A stretch of DNA of 64,000 nt from Microcystis wesenbergii NRERC-220. Lineage in GTDB: Bacteria > Cyanobacteriota > Cyanobacteriia > Cyanobacteriales > Microcystaceae. The position numbers and the translations under genes were made by a program. Positions 60,458-64,000 of this stretch are shown here, in pieces. Every line of letters starts with the position of its first letter. Within the stretch, counting starts at the first letter, position 1. The notes beneath the pieces are model-generated. The model was given only the letters and a program-made list of their open reading frames with translations. It was not told the origin of the DNA and did no database searches. The stretch is from NCBI RefSeq assembly GCF_032027425.1, contig NZ_JAVSJA010000001.1:1302001-1366000 (forward strand), written 5' to 3'.

Positions 60458-60731
60458 AAGTTGCCTAAAGATTAATCAAGTCAAGGAGAATTTATTCTCA
60501 ATTATAAAAATTGAGATAGTTTGTGCCGCTTAAATAAAGAGGTTTTCATAACCAAATTAAAGCATATCTAAAGAGTTTTGAGTTAAAAGTAACACTTCAA
60601 GTTTTCATTCAGAACAAATATACCAATTAACTGATTTTTGGGGTAAAATTAGTTGACCAATCATTATAACATATAATTAATTTGCAAGAGTTCTACTGAT
60701 CACTGAAAAAAGCTCCCCACACCCCACACCA

Positions 60732-61727
60732 ATGCTTAACAATCAAAGAGCTTCGCCGGTGTCTGTAATTTGTTTAGGGGAAATCCTCTATGATCTAATT
60801 GCCGATCAGAGCGATCGCTCTATAGAGCAAGTAACTTCTTGGACAACCTACGCCGGGGGTGCGCCGGCAAACGTGGCCTGTGGATTGCGAAAATTGGGCA
60901 TAAATTCGGCTTTTATCGGTTGTGTGGGCAAAGATCAACCTGGAGAACAGTTAATCGCCTTGCTAGACGCTCTCGGAGTCGATACCACTGGTGTACAGTA
61001 TCACCCCACCCTACCCACCCGACAAGTTTATGTCACCCGCGATGCTGGGGGAGACAGACATTTTGCGGGTTTTGGCGGCAGAAAAACGACTGATTTTGCC
61101 GATACTGCCCTTAATGCTGACCTATTGCCCGAAAATCTCTGGAAAAATGCCGATTATCTAGTGATGGGAACCCTAGGGTTAGCCTATCCCCCGGCGAGAG
61201 CTGCGATGATGCGCGCCCTGCAATTGGCTAAAATTTACGGGGTGAAAGTATTGATCGATATCAACTGGCGACCGGTTTTTTGGCCTAATCTTGAGGCTGC
61301 CCCTGATATCATTCGAGATTTTATCGTCCAGGCCGATTTGCTCAAATGTAGCGAGGAAGAAGCAGCATGGTTATTTGGCACTGATAACCCGGGAGAAATA
61401 TCATCACAATACCCCAATTTAGTGGCAATTCTGGTTACTGGCGGCGCAAAAGGTTGTAAATATCATTTAGGCAAAAATAGCGGCACTGTCGAGGCTTTTC
61501 CCGGGGAGGTGGTGGATACAACCGGGGCGGGGGATGGCTTTGTGGCGGGTTTTTTGGCTCGTGCCGGTCTTGGAGGCGATAAAATTGGGGAAAATGCCGA
61601 TTTAGCCCGTAAGGCGGTGATTTATGCCTGTGCGGTGGGGGCAATGGTGACAAGGGGGGCAGGAGCGATCGCATCCCAACCGACTCGGGAACAGGTGGAG
61701 GAGTTTCTAGCGGCCTTTGACTCCTAG
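60732..61727 (+). CDS. PfkB-family carbohydrate kinase (fructokinase-like)
   Basis: 331 aa. Sugar-binding N-terminus SVICLGEILYDLIADQ and TTYAGGAPANVACGLRKLGINSAFIGCVGKD; the C-terminal signature VVDTTGAGDGFVAGFLA holds the catalytic Asp and anion hole. Most like fructokinases of cyanobacteria, phosphorylating fructose with ATP; ribokinase-type alternatives cannot be excluded. It stands alone among dead transposons, with its own promoter region. Confidence 0.88.
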   Translation: MLNNQRASPVSVICLGEILYDLIADQSDRSIEQVTSWTTYAGGAPANVACGLRKLGINSAFIGCVGKDQPGEQLIALLDALGVDTTGVQYHPTLPTRQVYVTRDAGGDRHFAGFGGRKTTDFADTALNADLLPENLWKNADYLVMGTLGLAYPPARAAMMRALQLAKIYGVKVLIDINWRPVFWPNLEAAPDIIRDFIVQADLLKCSEEEAAWLFGTDNPGEISSQYPNLVAILVTGGAKGCKYHLGKNSGTVEAFPGEVVDTTGAGDGFVAGFLARAGLGGDKIGENADLARKAVIYACAVGAMVTRGAGAIASQPTREQVEEFLAAFDS

Positions 61728-61736
61728 AAATTATAC

Positions 61737-61979
61737 TAGGGTTTGCTGAAAAAGTTTGTTGGTGGTGGCAGGGTGTGGCCCCCCAACCCCCCCGACATCG
61801 GGGGTGTGGGGTGTGGGGTGTAGGGTTTTACCAGTTTTGAGGTGGCCAATTACCTAATTTTCAGGGGAAAAGTACCTGAATTTCCCCCCCCAATCACTCC
61901 CATATCCGGTAATTTTTGATTGACAAAAGGCCTAAAAGTCTTATCCAACAAGGTTTTTAGATTTATTCAGCAAGCCCTA
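61737..61979. repeat. Dispersed repeat with tagggtttgctgaa inverted ends
   Basis: 243 bp from TAGGGTTTGCTGAA to TTCAGCAAGCCCTA (13 of 14 end bases inverted). It begins 10 bases after the sugar-kinase stop. The interior includes ggtgtgg runs and a body shared in reverse with 34590-34760. The rest of the gap to 62190 shows ttttgcc and ctcttgcc heptamers. Confidence 0.75.
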
Positions 61980-62190
61980 TACTAAATCCGGTTATTAAAG
62001 ACTGATTATTTATTCCCCCTTTTGCATGAGTGCCTTTTGCCTTTTGCCTGTCCTGATATATAGCCTATACTCAACGGATTTAGTATTAGTTATCTCCTGG
62101 AGCAAGCCAGATTACAATAAGCTGCCCGCGCATTTAAATTGCTTGTTGAGACGAGGCAAGAGGCACTCTTGCAAGAGGCAACAGTAAAGG

Positions 62191-62725
62191 GATTGGGGGA
62201 GATTCGGCTAATCTTAAGAATAAGCGCTTTAAATGCGTCTTAGCTTATCATCGCACGGGAGAAAAAGCCCGATTATTTGATGATGTTTATTATGGGGCGG
62301 GGACTTGGAAATAGCCACGACGAGTGGTAATGAAGGCAGAATGGTTAGAAAAAGGGGCTAACCCTAGATTTATCGTTACCAATTTACTCACAGACGCCCA
62401 AGAACTCTAGGATGATTTTTATGTCCAAAGAGGAGCTAGTTCGGAGCATAGAATTAAAGAATTAAAACTAGGAATCAAAGCTGACAGACTCAGTTGTCAA
62501 AAATTTATTGTCAATCAGTTTCGTCTGTTTTTGTCCCAAGCTGCTTATATTTTGCTGCTGGGGATTCGGCAAGCAGCACCGGGGACAAGATTGGCAAAGG
62601 CGACAGTTTCTCGTTTAAAAGAAACTCTTATTAAAACTGCGGCAAAAGTTAGTTTTTCGGTCAGAAAAGTATTAGTTGAGTTAGCAGATAATTGTCCATT
62701 TGCCTATGAAATTAGTCTAATTTAA
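62191..62725 (+). pseudogene. IS1380-family transposase remnant
   Basis: The frame runs KRFKCVLAYHRTGEKARLFD, DVYYGAGTWK, TAG, PRRVVMKAEWLEKGANPRFI, VTNLLTDAQEL, TAG, then DDFYVQRGASSEHRIKELKL and GIKADRLSCQKFIVNQFRLF to the end at 62725. The segment FYVQRGASSEHRIKELKLGIKADRLSC is diagnostic for IS1380 transposases. Two in-frame stops and no N-terminal half. Confidence 0.8.
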
Positions 62726-62885
62726 CAGCGAATTTACAGTGGAGTTCAATTGATTTTTTCTTCAAGCCAAGCCTTCCTAGTATTATTGTATCTAAATGAC
62801 AATTTAAGTTGCTTTTTTAGGCTTTAATTGTTAATTTTGTGCGGTTGATTAAGGATTTTTACTTACTTATTTAACCCCCCAAAAA

Positions 62886-62907
62886 AAACTGGATGTAAAT
62901 CCAGTTT
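62886..62907. terminator. Hairpin upstream of the IS110-like gene
   Basis: AAACTGGAT-GTAA-ATCCAGTTT, a perfect 9-bp stem. On the minus strand it is followed by TTTTTTT and GGGGGG, so it could stop transcripts coming from the right. It lies 25 bases before the ATG at 62932. Confidence 0.6.
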
Positions 62908-62931
62908 GTCTGGTTCCTTGTTTTTTGGTTC

Positions 62932-63917
62932 ATGAATAATGCCGGTTTAGGCAATCCCCCGATTTTAAAGAATTATGATTATGACTCGATTGATTTATTA
63001 CGTCGCACTTTTCACGAGAGGGAACAAATTGACAAAAACAAAAACTCTTTGATTAATCAGCTTAGACAGCGATTATGTTGTGAATACCCAGAAATCGCCC
63101 AAAGAGACTTTGATTATATTGGAGTTAATGGGTTTAATCCCAGTTTAGGACATATTGCCGGATTAAGAAATAACTCGCGCATTAAAAACACGGTTGGCAC
63201 TGGAATTAGTGAGTTTAGTCAGCTATTAGCTAAGGATATTGTCGCCTATCAGGATAGAATTGTAGACAAAGAACAGCAGTTAAGCGAGATTCTAGAACTG
63301 GAACAATTTAAGCTTTATTGCCAAGTATTTGACCAGTTTCTTTTTGGTACGGTGACTAAAAGCTTGTTGCTTTTACACTGCTATCCTATCGAGAGATTTT
63401 TGGTCAAAGGTAAACCCTACTTTAGAGGTGATCATGACATTAGCTTGAGAAAATTTCAGGCTTATCTAGGCTTAGGATATTCCTAAGTACCTAAGCAAAA
63501 TTAATTACACATATCTAAACACCTCTTGCCTCTTGCAAGAGTGCCTCTTGCCTATCTTCACTAGGAAATTAATTTTGCACGACTACTTATCAGATTTCTG
63601 GTGATACCTCAGCAAAACAAGACAAGGTGAAAAAGTCCAGGAAAGGTTCCGACTTAATGCGCTCTCACTTGTATGCTCACGCACTGGTGACTATTTGCCC
63701 GAATAAACCCGCTAAAACCGACATTATTGGCAAGCTTAAGCATTCTTGGCTCAATCCCCGCATTCATATCTATTACGACCACGAAAATGGTCAAAGAATC
63801 GAGAAAAGGAAAGAGTTACCCAGTTTTAAGGCATTGGGTAAGGATGGGCTATGTCGCTTGCTGTTTTACGAGACTAGGCTTTTGTATCAGCTTTTAACCC
63901 GCAATTTGGTAAAGTGA
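62932..63917 (+). pseudogene. IS110-like transposase split by a ~100-bp MITE
   Basis: First piece 62932-63486: DLLRRTFHEREQIDKNKNSL, FGTVTKSLLLLHCYPIERFL, SLRKFQAYLGLGYS. The frame stops at 63484 on the MITE's TA. Removing the MITE and one TA continues exactly as YQISGDTSAKQDKVKKSRKG, SDLMRSHLYAHALVTICPNK and so on to 63917, giving about 290 aa. The order (helical middle, LGLxxxxxxSGD...K.G...LR..L) is that of the Transposase_20 C-terminal domain of IS110-type proteins; the N-terminal DEDD nuclease domain is absent. Family assignment is from memory of pattern, not a search. Confidence 0.6.
63486..63587. mobile_element. TA-flanked ~100-bp MITE inside the IS110-like gene
   Basis: Begins AGTACCTAAGCAAAATTAAT and ends ATTAATTTTGCACGACTACT, flanked by TA at 63484-63485 and 63588-63589. 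Its interior carries ctcttgcc-type heptamers where the nirA copy has ttttgcc units. Confidence 0.8.
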
Positions 63918-64000
63918 TGTGTGATCCGGAATGGAAAATTAAATTATACCAATTTTCAATAATCGTGACTAACATCTGAGAGCGCAATTCCCTTCTCAGA

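Larger units (their letters stand above)
59401..60693 (+). mobile_element. IS5-like insertion sequence, inactive, TA-flanked
   Basis: Inverted ends GACCTCTTGCA and (complement of right) GAACTCTTGCAAAT, flanked by TA at 59399-59400 and 60694-60695. About 1.29 kb including an 84-bp palindromic insert. Ends resemble those of the MITE at 34201-34442. Confidence 0.75.

Overview
The window reads as chromosomal DNA of a unicellular bloom-forming cyanobacterium, most likely Microcystis or a close relative. Direct signs are a RuBisCO assembly chaperone (RAF1) divergent from the carboxysome shell gene ccmO, a ferredoxin-dependent nitrite reductase, a KaiA3-type/KaiB clock pair, cyanobacterial-type Pho boxes, scattered GCGATCGC (HIP1) octamers, and a heavy load of insertion sequences, MITEs, heptamer tandem repeats and toxin-antitoxin genes. 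Genus assignment is inference; no rRNA or tRNA gene was recognised.

Layout. 0-10 kb is mostly housekeeping: folD, an OB-fold lipoprotein, an S23-type protein, a NUDIX hydrolase, a carboxyl-terminal protease followed by a decayed cNMP-binding remnant, recR (apparently starting at ATT), a DUF4330 protein, speA and an RNB exoribonuclease. 10-16 kb is accessory: two PEP-CTERM-like secreted proteins and three toxin-antitoxin loci (RelE/ParE type, an orphan UPF0175 antitoxin with a collapsed toxin, and PrlF/YhaV), with MITEs and direct repeats. 16-29 kb returns to core functions: an AI-2E family permease, inorganic pyrophosphatase, NanE, a Tat-exported PhoX phosphatase under a Pho box, kaiA3-kaiB3, a PD-(D/E)XK protein, CsaB, RAF1 and CcmO, then an FkbM methyltransferase. 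29.5-34.9 kb is a repeat-rich island holding a VapBC-like pair between two ~196-bp direct repeats and a nest of insertion sequences: an ISKra4-family element inside an ISL3-family element inside a small secreted-protein gene.

34.9-48.2 kb carries two complete phosphate-uptake clusters side by side. Each has pstS-pstC-pstA-pstB on the minus strand and a divergent SphX/PstS-like lipoprotein on the plus strand; the second cluster has two pstB genes. Pho boxes stand before both pstS genes and before phoX, so phosphate release (PhoX) and uptake (Pst) look like one regulon. 48.4-54 kb holds nirA, trpD, a GIY-YIG protein, a TsaC/YrdC protein, a histidine-kinase-like protein and a GNAT acetyltransferase. 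54.7-58.8 kb is a minus-strand surface-glycan type cluster (GT2, SAM methyltransferase, UGT-type glycosyltransferase, FkbM methyltransferase). 58.9-64 kb is a graveyard of transposases (IS4, IS5-like, IS1380, IS110-like) interrupted by an intact PfkB sugar kinase.

The most distinctive content is the layered mobile-repeat biology. Several insertions can be dated relative to each other because target duplications are preserved and reading frames are restored when the insert is removed in silico: ISL3 (8-bp duplication), ISKra4 (9 bp), TA-flanked MITEs, and a GC-rich palindrome apparently flanked by TCTAA. Two of the toxin-antitoxin loci sit between long direct repeats.
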